A stretch of DNA of 63,002 nucleotides from HGM04593 sp045646845. GTDB lineage: Bacteria > Bacteroidota > Bacteroidia > Bacteroidales > Bacteroidaceae. Position numbers and translations under genes: made by a program. Position 1 is the first letter of the stretch, and every line of letters starts with the position of its first letter. The notes below the pieces were generated by a model that saw nothing but the letters and a program-made list of their open reading frames with translations, did not search any database and was not told where the DNA came from. The stretch covers positions 1 to 63,002 of the forward strand of contig JAZRLO010000011.1 of NCBI GenBank assembly GCA_045646845.1, read 5' to 3'. Of the stretch, positions 51,889-59,874 are shown one piece after another.

Positions 51889-53448
51889 ATGAAAAGGACA
51901 ATATATACTATTGCGTCATTCCTGTTTGTGATGTTTGCCCAGGCGCAGGAGGTTGACAAGGAGGGGTTGCAGACATTTATAAACGAGCTCAAAGCGTTGA
52001 ACGGCGAGCATGTAGAGTGTGGAACGCAGAAATACGATATTGAGTTCCCACAAGGGTTTGTGAATTTCAAATTCAACGGCGAGGATAGCGAACTTACTGG
52101 TGTTACTACCTCGGACACTACTTTCTGCTGTATCTCCATAACTTCGGAAGACAAAACCGGCTATAATCTTGTACAAGGGGTACTTTATAAGTATTACCAA
52201 AGTGAGTCGGAGGATATTTTCGGCATTCCGCTCTTTACTTGCCAGCGTGTGGATGGTGAGGAGCAGATGATGTTTATGGATGGAAGCAACACCTTGGTCG
52301 TAATGGACGATAACGATGAAGAGATAGAGATAACATTTATTAACTGTAACCTTAAAGATGCCATATGGGGAGTCCTGCATAATATCATAGACCAGACTGA
52401 AGAGGAGTATGTGGATGTGGAGATGTTCGGCGGAATAAATTTCGGTGTTAATGTGACAAATGCCGATGAATTCAAGAAGGAGTCAAGGAATGTATATCTG
52501 CCAACAGCCAATGGTGATGATATTATAGCACTTGTGAGAAAGATTTATGAGGAGAACGTTATGAATATCGAAGGCTTGATTGCCGGCGAAGAGAGCGCGG
52601 AAAAGCAAGAAGAACTTGCAGCAATGCTTGACGAATTGAAAAAGGAGCAGGGCGAACAGATTGAGAAGATGGAGCGCAAACTTGAGGAGCTTGACAAGCC
52701 TTCGTTCATTGAGATAGTACCTGGCAGCGATGAACGATATGTGGCAATACCCCGTGTGCCTGCTCACCTGAAGGAGAAAGTGAAACCATACGCAGCAAAG
52801 GGAGTATATGATTGGATAAACATGTATTACAGTTTCAGGGCTGGTGCCAAGATGGGCGTCACCGATGTTATCTCGTGCATAATAACTCCAAAGGATGTTG
52901 CAAGGGAGTGTATTATCAGGAACTATCCGCGAAACAAATGGTATGACGATGGTTTCACTCCAGAGTATAAGGAGCTTGCAGCGGTTGAGTATCAGGGCTG
53001 CATGCCTGCCGTGCTTTACAGCTTCTCGCAGAACGAGAATGGCTACAATGAGATGTTGAGGGAGTATGGTGACATGTTCCGCCGCAAACTTGGCGAGAAA
53101 GTATTGGGGCTCGAAGTGACACAGTGCAGCGAGAACAACGGTAAGCGTTTCGTACAGCTATGGGGAGAGGGGGATGTTCTGATGTGTCTCTATGACTCTC
53201 CAGCTGAGAAGTATTTCCACATGAGCATAATAATAGGAGGTGTAAGCGGTTTTGAACAGGCTGTGAATGAATATCGCTTCGGTGGTGAGAAGGATTTTGC
53301 CAAGAGGTGCAATATTGTAATAGACAGCGACCTCAGGAACAACTCATACGGAATACACTTTGTTAACGATGAATACTTCTATGCAGGAAAGTCGCACAAG
53401 AACGGTGTTCATATAGATTTCGGGTATGCACGGAAATTATTGAGATAG
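51889..53448 (+). CDS. Exported protein of unknown function
   Basis: 519 aa, not recognised. Signal peptide at 1-19 (MKRTIYTIASFLFVMFAQA). The N-terminal half is beta-rich and acidic. Around 225-265 lies a predicted coiled coil (EESAEKQEELAAMLDELKKE then QGEQIEKMERKLEELDK). The C-terminal half includes YDWINMYYSFRAGAKMGVTD and HMSIIIGGVSGFEQAVNEYR. It follows the DUF4252/6108-like gene by 12 bases, so it likely belongs to the sigma-controlled operon. Confidence 0.75.
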   Translation: MKRTIYTIASFLFVMFAQAQEVDKEGLQTFINELKALNGEHVECGTQKYDIEFPQGFVNFKFNGEDSELTGVTTSDTTFCCISITSEDKTGYNLVQGVLYKYYQSESEDIFGIPLFTCQRVDGEEQMMFMDGSNTLVVMDDNDEEIEITFINCNLKDAIWGVLHNIIDQTEEEYVDVEMFGGINFGVNVTNADEFKKESRNVYLPTANGDDIIALVRKIYEENVMNIEGLIAGEESAEKQEELAAMLDELKKEQGEQIEKMERKLEELDKPSFIEIVPGSDERYVAIPRVPAHLKEKVKPYAAKGVYDWINMYYSFRAGAKMGVTDVISCIITPKDVARECIIRNYPRNKWYDDGFTPEYKELAAVEYQGCMPAVLYSFSQNENGYNEMLREYGDMFRRKLGEKVLGLEVTQCSENNGKRFVQLWGEGDVLMCLYDSPAEKYFHMSIIIGGVSGFEQAVNEYRFGGEKDFAKRCNIVIDSDLRNNSYGIHFVNDEYFYAGKSHKNGVHIDFGYARKLLR

Positions 53449-53500
53449 ATGAAAGAGCAAAGATGAAAGAGGAAAGATGAAAGATAATAGATAATAGAAA
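53446..53500. repeat. Short A/G-rich tandem repeat
   Basis: Three imperfect copies of a ~13-base unit (AGATGAAAGAGCA, AGATGAAAGAGGA, AGATGAAAGATAA) follow the stop codon of the 519-aa gene, then ATAGATAATAG. Similar A/G-rich runs occur at 32710 and 36920. Confidence 0.6.
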
Positions 53501-53522
53501 TTAATTATAAAACCTTATTACA

Positions 53523-54494
53523 ATGAAAAGATGTTTTTTACTGACACTGGTGCTTGCGGTTGCAGGGATTGTGTCGATGATGGCGCAGACCACAGCACTT
53601 GTAACCTACGAAGGTGGTTATTTTATAAAGAGTGGCGAAGAGTGGACCGAGTATCGTCCGGCAGATAAAATTGAGCCTTGGAATGAATACGAGCAGTATA
53701 AAGAGGATGATAAGTTTTTTTACCTTGAAAGTAAGCGATGTAATGTTTCCGTTCCCAAAATAGCCCATGACAAGATTTTTGTTGACCGCAAGAAGAACGG
53801 CAACTGGGAAGTTGTTTATAATACTTTGAATGTACATCTTCTTTGTCCCGAGCATGACGCTCTGTATTACACTTACAGAAATCATAGTATGAAGCATTAC
53901 GAGTATGACGGATATTTTGTGCGGGATAACCTCGCTTGGCGTGAGTATCGTCCCAGAATGAAGAGTGGTGTGTGGGCTGTGTTTAAGCAGACTGCCGAGG
54001 ACGGGAGGTATTTCACTCTGGAGAGTGACCACAATATAGTTTATGTCCCGAAATCTACAGACGATGACATTGTGATAAAGGATAAGAATAACAAGGGGTG
54101 GACAGGCGGTTATGCTATACAGGCTATCTACGACCGCTCGGCAAAATATCTCTATAACTTCTATTACCAGAACTCCGGCATTCTAAAGAGCGGGAAATTC
54201 AAATCGGCCGAAAAAGATGCGCGTATAAGCCTCGACAGCAAATGTAACATTCAGGTGGTATTCGGTGGAAAGCATTATGATTTTGTTTATACCGATATAG
54301 AGGTAACCGACATTGACGGCAAGGAGGCTATTCTCATTACCATAGACAAGGAGAACAGAATTTTGCTTTCCGGTGGCAGTGCGCATGTCGAGTGTAAGGC
54401 TATAAACAAGAAGGATGTAATGCTTGTGGGTTCGTCTGCAGCAGATTATAAGTCAATTCTCTCGCAGTTGAAAATAGGCACATTCAGATTATAA
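53523..54494 (+). CDS. Exported protein with a duplicated N-terminal module
   Basis: 323 aa, not recognised. Signal peptide at about 1-22 (MKRCFLLTLVLAVAGIVSMM then AQ). The mature part has two similar ~70-residue modules: GGYFIKSGEEWTEYRP...FFYLESKRCNVSVPK and DGYFVRDNLAWREYRP...YFTLESDHNIVYVPK, each with the pattern G-Y-F-x(5,7)-W-x-E-Y-R-P and LES...V-P-K. The C-terminal ~130 residues are beta-rich. It follows the 519-aa gene after a tandem repeat and is probably in the same unit. Confidence 0.75.
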   Translation: MKRCFLLTLVLAVAGIVSMMAQTTALVTYEGGYFIKSGEEWTEYRPADKIEPWNEYEQYKEDDKFFYLESKRCNVSVPKIAHDKIFVDRKKNGNWEVVYNTLNVHLLCPEHDALYYTYRNHSMKHYEYDGYFVRDNLAWREYRPRMKSGVWAVFKQTAEDGRYFTLESDHNIVYVPKSTDDDIVIKDKNNKGWTGGYAIQAIYDRSAKYLYNFYYQNSGILKSGKFKSAEKDARISLDSKCNIQVVFGGKHYDFVYTDIEVTDIDGKEAILITIDKENRILLSGGSAHVECKAINKKDVMLVGSSAADYKSILSQLKIGTFRL

Positions 54495-54511
54495 TCTCAT
54501 GTTAACCTCTT

Positions 54512-54604
54512 TTAACTATAAAAATTAGTTTCGTAACTAAAAAATATAGTTCTTTGTTGTGTCAACTAAAATTTATAGTTGGCACAACATTTTTTATAGT
54601 TTAC
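54512..54604 (+). promoter_or_regulatory. Operator array upstream of the BlaI-type repressor gene
   Basis: A set of AACTA/TAGTT half-sites. A 12-of-13 match inverted repeat GTTGTGTCAACTA (54556-54568) and TAGTTGGCACAAC (54576-54588) lies 50 bases before the start codon; upstream, AACTATA...TAGTT and AACTA...TATAGTT form a second symmetric set around 54516-54552; another TATAGTT occurs near 54594. This is what an autoregulated BlaI/MecI-type operator would look like. Confidence 0.6.
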
Positions 54605-54641
54605 TTATCACTGAAAAGGAAATCATCAAATAGTGTGCATT

Positions 54642-55001
54642 ATGAAGAATCTTACAAACAGAGAAGAGGAACTAATGAAACTTTTTTGGGAGAAGGGTCC
54701 ATTGTTCGTTAAGGAGATGATAAACTTGCTCGATGACCCTAAACCTCATTTCAATACAATTTCAACCATTGTGCGAGGTTTGGAGGCGAAAGGTTATGTA
54801 GCGCACGAGGCATTCGGCAATACCTACCGATATCATGCGGCCGTGAGCGAAAACGAGTATGGCAAACGCACATTGGGAAGTGTCGTGAACCGCTATTTTG
54901 GCAGTTCATATCTCAATGCTGTATCTTCTCTCGTCAAAGAAGAGAAGATTTCGGTAGATGAACTGAAAGAACTTATCGAGCTTGTCGAGAAACAGAAGTA
55001 A
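54642..55001 (+). CDS. BlaI/MecI/CopY-family transcriptional repressor
   Basis: 119 aa winged-helix repressor. LTNREEELMKLFWEKGPLFV and FNTISTIVRGLEAKGYVAHE match the BlaI DNA-binding domain; the C-terminus is a short helical dimerisation part. Start is the ATG at 54642; an in-frame GTG lies three codons upstream. It is paired with a membrane M56 protease gene 52 bases downstream, the usual BlaI-BlaR1 layout, and inverted repeats upstream suggest autorepression. The inducing signal is unknown and need not be a beta-lactam. Confidence 0.95.
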   Translation: MKNLTNREEELMKLFWEKGPLFVKEMINLLDDPKPHFNTISTIVRGLEAKGYVAHEAFGNTYRYHAAVSENEYGKRTLGSVVNRYFGSSYLNAVSSLVKEEKISVDELKELIELVEKQK

Positions 55002-55053
55002 AACAACGCTTCTGCCATAGTATAGAATAACATCATCGGAAAATCTTACAATT

Positions 55054-57522
55054 ATGGGTGCTTTTGTAGTCTATCTTCTCAAATCCTCATTGCTGCTTGC
55101 ATTGTTGGTCTCTCTCTTCCTGCTCTTTATGAGCCGTGAGACCTTTCACAAGGTGAACCGCTATATAATGCTGTCCATTGTAGCTCTGTCGTTGGTACTT
55201 CCGTTTGTGAATGTTGGCGTGGAAACATATCTCGGCAATATGTTCGCTTCGGTGGAGAGTGCTTTTGAAACAAGTAACCATGTCACTTTCGTTGAAAGTG
55301 AAGAAATGTTATCCTTGCCTGTGACAGAGAGAGGTATGGCTGATATGGTGCCTGGAACGATGCCTGTAGGGGAACTGATGGAGTTTCCGTCAGCTGAATC
55401 TGTGGGGGCAATCAGCGAGGTTGGCTCTGAGGCCTCCGACATGTGTGAGGTCATTACCATAAAAGAACCTTCAGTGTGGCTTTTGGCCGTTGTCGGCATA
55501 TATCTTTTGGGCGTAGCTGTTATGCTTGTACGTCTGCTTGTCACATATATGCAGGTTGTACGCGTTATTTCGCGTGGCAGGGTAGTGGATACAACCGTGT
55601 TCGCCAGCAAAGGTGTGAGCCTGCGTGTTCACGAAGGCGAACAGATGCCGTTCAGCTGGTTCCGCTGGGTGGTGGTTTCGGAAAAGGATCTTGATGAGGG
55701 CGTACGCGAGGTGCTCATTCACGAGGCTGCGCATGCACGGGCAGGGCATTCTTGGGATGTGCTTTTTGCCGATGCGGTGATAGTGCTGCAGTGGTTCAAC
55801 CCTATTGCATGGATAATGAAGAACTGCCTGAAGGACATACACGAATTCGAGGCCGATGAGGTTGTAATAAATTCAGGTGTGAATGCGAAGCAATATCAGT
55901 TACTTATAATAAAAAAAGCCGTTGGCGCAAGGCTCTACTCTATTGCCAACAGCTTCAATCACAGTTTAACTAAAAAGCGTATCACTATGATGTGTAAGGA
56001 AAAATCAAAGAAGTGGAGTCGTGCAAAGGCTTTGTACATACTCCCGGTTGCAGCAGCTGCTGCACTCTCGTTCTCAACAGTTGAGAATGCCAATGCCGTG
56101 GAGGCTGAATTGGCTTCCAAAGTTAATGAAAATGCCGTGAATGGAGCAAATGATTCAGGGAAAATTTCGGCTGACACTCCCGTAATGCCTGAGATTACGG
56201 CAGCTTCCGATACCATTGTCTATATGGTTGTTGAGCAGCAACCCGAATTCCCGGGAGGAAATGCGGCTCTAATGAAGTATCTTTCCGAAAATATAAAGTA
56301 TCCGGACGGTGCCATGAAGGCCGGGAAGCAGGGCAAGGCATTCGTACAATTCGTTGTAAAGGCCGATGGTGTTGTAAATGATGTGGTAATAATGAAAAGT
56401 TCCGGTGACAAGTCGCTCGATGCCGAGGCGTTACGTGTCGTAAAATCCATGCCTAAGTGGAACCCGGGTAAACAGGGTGGCAAAGCTGTGAATGTACGTC
56501 ACACATTGCCGGTAATCTTCAGACTGGCAGATGTGCCAGAAACCACTCCTGTTATTGAACTCCAGGGTGGTGCAGTGGCCGTTGACCGTAATATGGATGC
56601 TGTTGTCGTGGTGGACGGCGAAGTCTATGAAGGCGATATCAGGAACATCGATTCCAAATCGATTAAAAGCATAACTGTCGTAAAGGCCGAACGACTTACC
56701 GAAGATGATATCAAAAAGTACGGAGCAGAAGGCAAGCAGGGTATTATCTTCATTGAGACGATAAATGTTGAAACTGATGTCTTGTATTCTTTCACTGAAC
56801 TCGAAGATTTGAATGGCGAGAAGGTCTATCCTGTTGTTGAGCAACAGCCTGAGTTCCCGGGTGGATTGGGTGAACTGATGAACTATTTGAAAAAGAATAT
56901 CGAATATCCCCAAAAGGCACGCGATTTCGGTGCGCAAGGCAAGGTATATGTGCGTTTCGTCGTTACGGCAGACGGCAGTATAGAGAGGGTGAGTGTCAGA
57001 AATGAAGAGGTTACTACCACTTTCTTGGTGGCTACCGAACTGGAGAACTTGGAGAGACATATTGTGTATTATAAACGGCACGTTGATGAGAACGAAAACG
57101 AACTCGAGAACCTGAAAAGGGAACTGGAGAGGATGAAGAAAGAGTATGAGATTTTGGAGAGAGACGGTGCCGCCCCCACTGTTCTTGAACGTAGAAAAGA
57201 TGAGATTCAGAAGTTGATGAGCGGAATCAGCTCTATTGAAGGTGCACTCAAATATTGGAGACACGAACTTGACGATGTGCGTGCTCATTTTGAAAAATCC
57301 AAAAGCGAGCTCGAAGAGGTGACTGTCGTTGCGTACAAGAGCGGCAAAATAAGTGACGATTCGATAGAGGAACTGTATGAACTTAATAAGGCTGCGATAC
57401 AGTCGTTGCGTGACGAGTCTGTCCGTGTCGTAAAATCTATGCCCAAGTGGAAACCCGGTCAGCAGGGAGGCAAGAATGTTAATGTAGAGATGACTCTGCC
57501 TATAACATTCAGACTGCAATAA
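55054..57522 (+). CDS. M56 (BlaR1-like) membrane protease with two TonB C-terminal domains
   Basis: 822 aa. TM helices at about 5-26, 36-54 and 140-162; metalloprotease motif HEAAH at 223-227 with a second Glu region HEFEADE (263-269); another hydrophobic segment at about 327-342. Residues about 392-490 are a TonB C-terminal domain (VVEQQPEFPGGNAALMKYL to VRHTLPVIFRL). About 505-570 resembles a receptor plug (VVVDGEVYEGDIRNIDSKSI). A second TonB domain begins at 593 (PVVEQQPEFPGGLGELMNYL) but is interrupted from about 658 to 757 by a coiled coil and resumes to the end (RVVKSMPKWKPGQQGGKNVN). It likely senses an envelope signal and cleaves the BlaI-type repressor. Confidence 0.92.
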   Translation: MGAFVVYLLKSSLLLALLVSLFLLFMSRETFHKVNRYIMLSIVALSLVLPFVNVGVETYLGNMFASVESAFETSNHVTFVESEEMLSLPVTERGMADMVPGTMPVGELMEFPSAESVGAISEVGSEASDMCEVITIKEPSVWLLAVVGIYLLGVAVMLVRLLVTYMQVVRVISRGRVVDTTVFASKGVSLRVHEGEQMPFSWFRWVVVSEKDLDEGVREVLIHEAAHARAGHSWDVLFADAVIVLQWFNPIAWIMKNCLKDIHEFEADEVVINSGVNAKQYQLLIIKKAVGARLYSIANSFNHSLTKKRITMMCKEKSKKWSRAKALYILPVAAAAALSFSTVENANAVEAELASKVNENAVNGANDSGKISADTPVMPEITAASDTIVYMVVEQQPEFPGGNAALMKYLSENIKYPDGAMKAGKQGKAFVQFVVKADGVVNDVVIMKSSGDKSLDAEALRVVKSMPKWNPGKQGGKAVNVRHTLPVIFRLADVPETTPVIELQGGAVAVDRNMDAVVVVDGEVYEGDIRNIDSKSIKSITVVKAERLTEDDIKKYGAEGKQGIIFIETINVETDVLYSFTELEDLNGEKVYPVVEQQPEFPGGLGELMNYLKKNIEYPQKARDFGAQGKVYVRFVVTADGSIERVSVRNEEVTTTFLVATELENLERHIVYYKRHVDENENELENLKRELERMKKEYEILERDGAAPTVLERRKDEIQKLMSGISSIEGALKYWRHELDDVRAHFEKSKSELEEVTVVAYKSGKISDDSIEELYELNKAAIQSLRDESVRVVKSMPKWKPGQQGGKNVNVEMTLPITFRLQ

Positions 57523-57630
57523 ACGTGTCGTACGAACCTATTTAAATAATTTTAACCAATATACTTGTAACAAAACATGGCTTTATACGTCATTAAAATG
57601 AACAAGCATAGAAATAGTTAACAATAATAA

Positions 57631-57775
57631 ACCTGCCAAGTTGGTGGTTCTCTTGGCAGGCTAAGGATATGTCACTTCCGTGATGCTGTTACACCTGAAG
57701 TGTATCGGGTGTTTAAACGTAGAAACAAAATTATCGATTCGGCAACATGTTTCAAGTGACATATCCTTTTTTTAT
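57631..57775 (+). ncRNA. Candidate structured RNA with poly-U end
   Basis: A 9-bp hairpin (CCTGCCAAG / CTTGGCAGG, about 57632-57660) is followed by a long-range exact 15-bp pairing AAGGATATGTCACTT (57663-57677) with AAGTGACATATCCTT (about 57754-57768), which runs into seven T. Inside lies ACACC...GGTGT and unpaired AT-rich sequence. There is no ORF. It looks like a small RNA with its own terminator or a structured 3' end of the M56 transcript; I cannot match it to a named family, and I see no clear promoter. Confidence 0.4.
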
Positions 57776-57827
57776 TCCGTTGTTAATAATATTTAACAAT
57801 AATCCCGGCTCGGAAGTTGCCGATAAT

Positions 57828-57867
57828 AAAAAAGAATAGGTTCGGAATCCCGAACTTATTCTTTTTT
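57828..57867. terminator. Bidirectional terminator at the left edge of the island
   Basis: Arms AAAAAAGAATAGGTTCGG (57828-57845) and CCGAACTTATTCTTTTTT (57850-57867), with one mismatch pair, A-run and T-run at either end, and an AATC loop. Confidence 0.8.
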
Positions 57868-57991
57868 ACTCCGATGGGTGAAGGTGTTGCACGTGGCTGT
57901 TACTTATGGATGTTTTCTATCATCGCTTTGCGGCAATTGTATCCCGTGTTGCACTTGACTCTGCCTCTTTTTAAACCTTAGATTTGCGCAT

Positions 57992-58190
57992 GCGGCACTT
58001 CGCGTGACCATTGCTTTGTAATTGCTTCGGAAGGAGTAACAAAAAAGAGAGCCGAAGCTCTCTTTTTTGTTACTCCCACTCGACTAGAACAGTTAAATTG
58101 GGGTTAAATATTTTAACTTTATTATCAATACTTTAACACAAAATTTTGCCTTTTGAAACGGCAACTGGTGTCAAGAACTGGTGTCGAAAA
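57992..58190. repeat. 199-bp direct repeat, copy 1 (left island repeat)
   Basis: Closely similar over its full length to 61343-61541. It contains a terminator-like hairpin at 58033-58076 (GGAGTAACAAAAAAGAGAGC ... GTTACTCC), an AT-rich core with GTTAAATATTTTAAC, and a tandem pair AACTGGTGTC at 58163-58172 and 58176-58185. It lies just beyond the stop of the CoiA/SLOG gene. It is probably an integration or exchange junction, and its hairpin may also stop cargo transcription. Confidence 0.75.
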
Positions 58191-58240
58191 GATGCAATTC
58201 TATTGAAAACTAAAATCTGTTCATCGTGTTTCTTCGTATT

Positions 58241-59650
58241 TTAAATAAGATATACCTCAACATTTAATCCATAGTATTTAGCTTCTTCTATAAGTGATTT
58301 TGTGAATTCGCTTTTGCCATCCCAAAATGCAACGAGAGCATCTGTTTTTTTGTACATCTCTGTTCCTATAGGTCCATATTTCCCCCATATGGTGTTAAAG
58401 GGAATGACAAGTAGGTTGTGTTTATAAGAGAATTGTTTAACGAGATTGATTATTTCGTTTGAACTCTGAACAAGTATAACTACATTATGTGTTTTGATTT
58501 TTTCTGAAAGTAAATGGTTGCATTTTTCTTCAAAAAAAGTATAGTTGTCAAAATTATTACTTCCTGCTATCATAACATAGTAGGCATCTTTTTTATTGAA
58601 GTTATTCTCTTTTATTTCTAATATTTTATATTCATCTTCATTGAAACTAAATGTGTTTTTTTGATACCAACTGCACTTTTCGGCATATTCCAGCATAGGA
58701 AATATTGGTTTGTCGTATTTGGTACTTAATCTACAAGAAACTTCTTCGTTGTTTGTTGTTTTATAATAAAATTTGCAAATATTACATCTTTTAAATTCAA
58801 TATGTTTGGCTAGCCAATTGCATGCAATAGTGTAGTTGTTGTTTTCATGTTGATGTTTTGAGTTAATAATATTAAGTTCAATAACTGAATTTGCAATTAG
58901 TTTGTAGTTTGCAATATCGCATTTGAAGTCGCAGAAAAAAGGATTAGTTCTGATTGTTGGTAGGTATATAAATCTTGATATAGGAGAAATTAATTTTTCT
59001 TCTATGTTGCGTTTAAAAGAAATGAATTCAATTCTATTCCCAATCCATTTGTTTAAGTTCTCTGACAATGTTCCATCTGAAAATAGGTTTTCTATATCTT
59101 TTTCTGATTTTATGGATATTTCTATGATTTTTAATCCTGATTCCTTTTTTATATCTTCACAAGGATGGGCAACACATATCTCAATTAGGATAGGTGGAAT
59201 ACTTGTGTCTTTGGAATTTGTAAGTAGTAAATCTGCAACAAATCCTTTAATGTTTGTTTCTATTGTGCAAGTATCGTAGAATTCTTTTAAATCAATTTGG
59301 TTTATTTCGTCTTCCTTATGGCAGTTACAGTTCCTAAGGTTGCAATTGCGTTCACTGCAATTTTTAGATACCTTGTAAGAGATATTAAAACTATCCGAAT
59401 TGTCAAAATGTTGTTTTATATACAATTTGCAAAGTTTGTGTAAATAAGTTTCTCCATTGCACAAAACAACTCCCTTATGATAGAAATGCGCTCTTCTTTG
59501 TTTACTGCCAATAGCTCTTGGACGTAATTCGCTGCCACAAACAATGCACTTGAATGTTTGCTGTTTGCTTGTTTCTTTTGTAAGGTCTTCTATTGAAACA
59601 ATATTACCTTTTTCATCAAAAGCATATTTGTATTTTATATCGCCGCCCAT
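58241..59650 (-). CDS. CoiA-like zinc-finger/nuclease-like protein fused to a SLOG (DUF2493-like) domain
   Basis: 469 aa, AT-rich gene unlike the host. Residues about 33-62 form a CoiA-type zinc finger (FKCIVCGSELRPRAIGSK then AHFYHK), followed by LHKLCKLYIKQHF and a nuclease-like core (VADLLLTN...IPPILIEICVAHP, giving the D...E-x-C/K pattern). Extra Cys clusters occur at about 98-110 (CSERNCNLRNCNC) and 288-330. The C-terminal ~115 residues match a YspA/DUF2493 SLOG fold (YYVMIAGSNNF, GKYGPIGTEMYKKTDALVAF, then WDGKSEFTKSLIEEA), although the usual GGAxGAD loop is changed. SLOG domains bind or process nucleotides in conflict systems, so a nucleotide-gated nuclease is plausible. Confidence 0.72.
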   Translation of the reverse strand: MGGDIKYKYAFDEKGNIVSIEDLTKETSKQQTFKCIVCGSELRPRAIGSKQRRAHFYHKGVVLCNGETYLHKLCKLYIKQHFDNSDSFNISYKVSKNCSERNCNLRNCNCHKEDEINQIDLKEFYDTCTIETNIKGFVADLLLTNSKDTSIPPILIEICVAHPCEDIKKESGLKIIEISIKSEKDIENLFSDGTLSENLNKWIGNRIEFISFKRNIEEKLISPISRFIYLPTIRTNPFFCDFKCDIANYKLIANSVIELNIINSKHQHENNNYTIACNWLAKHIEFKRCNICKFYYKTTNNEEVSCRLSTKYDKPIFPMLEYAEKCSWYQKNTFSFNEDEYKILEIKENNFNKKDAYYVMIAGSNNFDNYTFFEEKCNHLLSEKIKTHNVVILVQSSNEIINLVKQFSYKHNLLVIPFNTIWGKYGPIGTEMYKKTDALVAFWDGKSEFTKSLIEEAKYYGLNVEVYLI

Positions 59651-59670
59651 TGAACTTAATTTATGTAGTA

Positions 59671-59678
59671 CAAAAATA
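59671..59678 (-). promoter_or_regulatory. Promoter -7 box before the CoiA/SLOG gene
   Basis: Minus-strand TATTTTTG, about 20 bases upstream of the ATG at 59650. Confidence 0.4.
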
Positions 59679-59719
59679 TTTATTTATATTCATTTAATCA
59701 AGTGATATTCATAAATACA

Positions 59720-59758
59720 GTTATTGCTCCCGGCTTCGCCAGGAGCAATAACTTTTAT
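59720..59758 (-). terminator. Hairpin after the recombinase remnant
   Basis: Arms GTTATTGCTCC (59720-59730) and GGAGCAATAAC (59742-59752) around CGGCTTCGCCA. The equivalent hairpin follows the intact recombinase tail at 62658-62690, so it belongs to the recombinase gene. Confidence 0.65.
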
Positions 59759-59874
59759 AATGAAAACTCTCTTTTCACTCTTTGAACTGTACTAACGCTA
59801 ACATTGGATAACTTTGCTGTGTTTCGTACAGAATAACCTCGCTTTAAGAATGATATAACCTCTTTGTATTCCTC
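59755..59874 (-). pseudogene. C-terminal remnant of a serine recombinase
   Basis: Reads EEYKEVISFLKRGYSVRNTA then KLSNVSVSTVQRVKREFSL and a stop. It is nearly identical to the C-terminal HTH of the recombinase at 62715-63002, but everything upstream is missing. The fragment starts immediately after, and in the same frame as, the stop codon of the AbiEii toxin gene, marking an exact recombination junction. Confidence 0.85.

Noticed and set aside
53446..53500. Possible CRISPR-like array
   Set aside because: Only three imperfect 13-base A/G-rich units with no spacers; no cas genes in the window.
56431..57519. 362-codon minus-strand frame over the M56-TonB gene
   Set aside because: Antisense to well-supported TonB and coiled-coil sequence; hydrophobic, low-complexity product.
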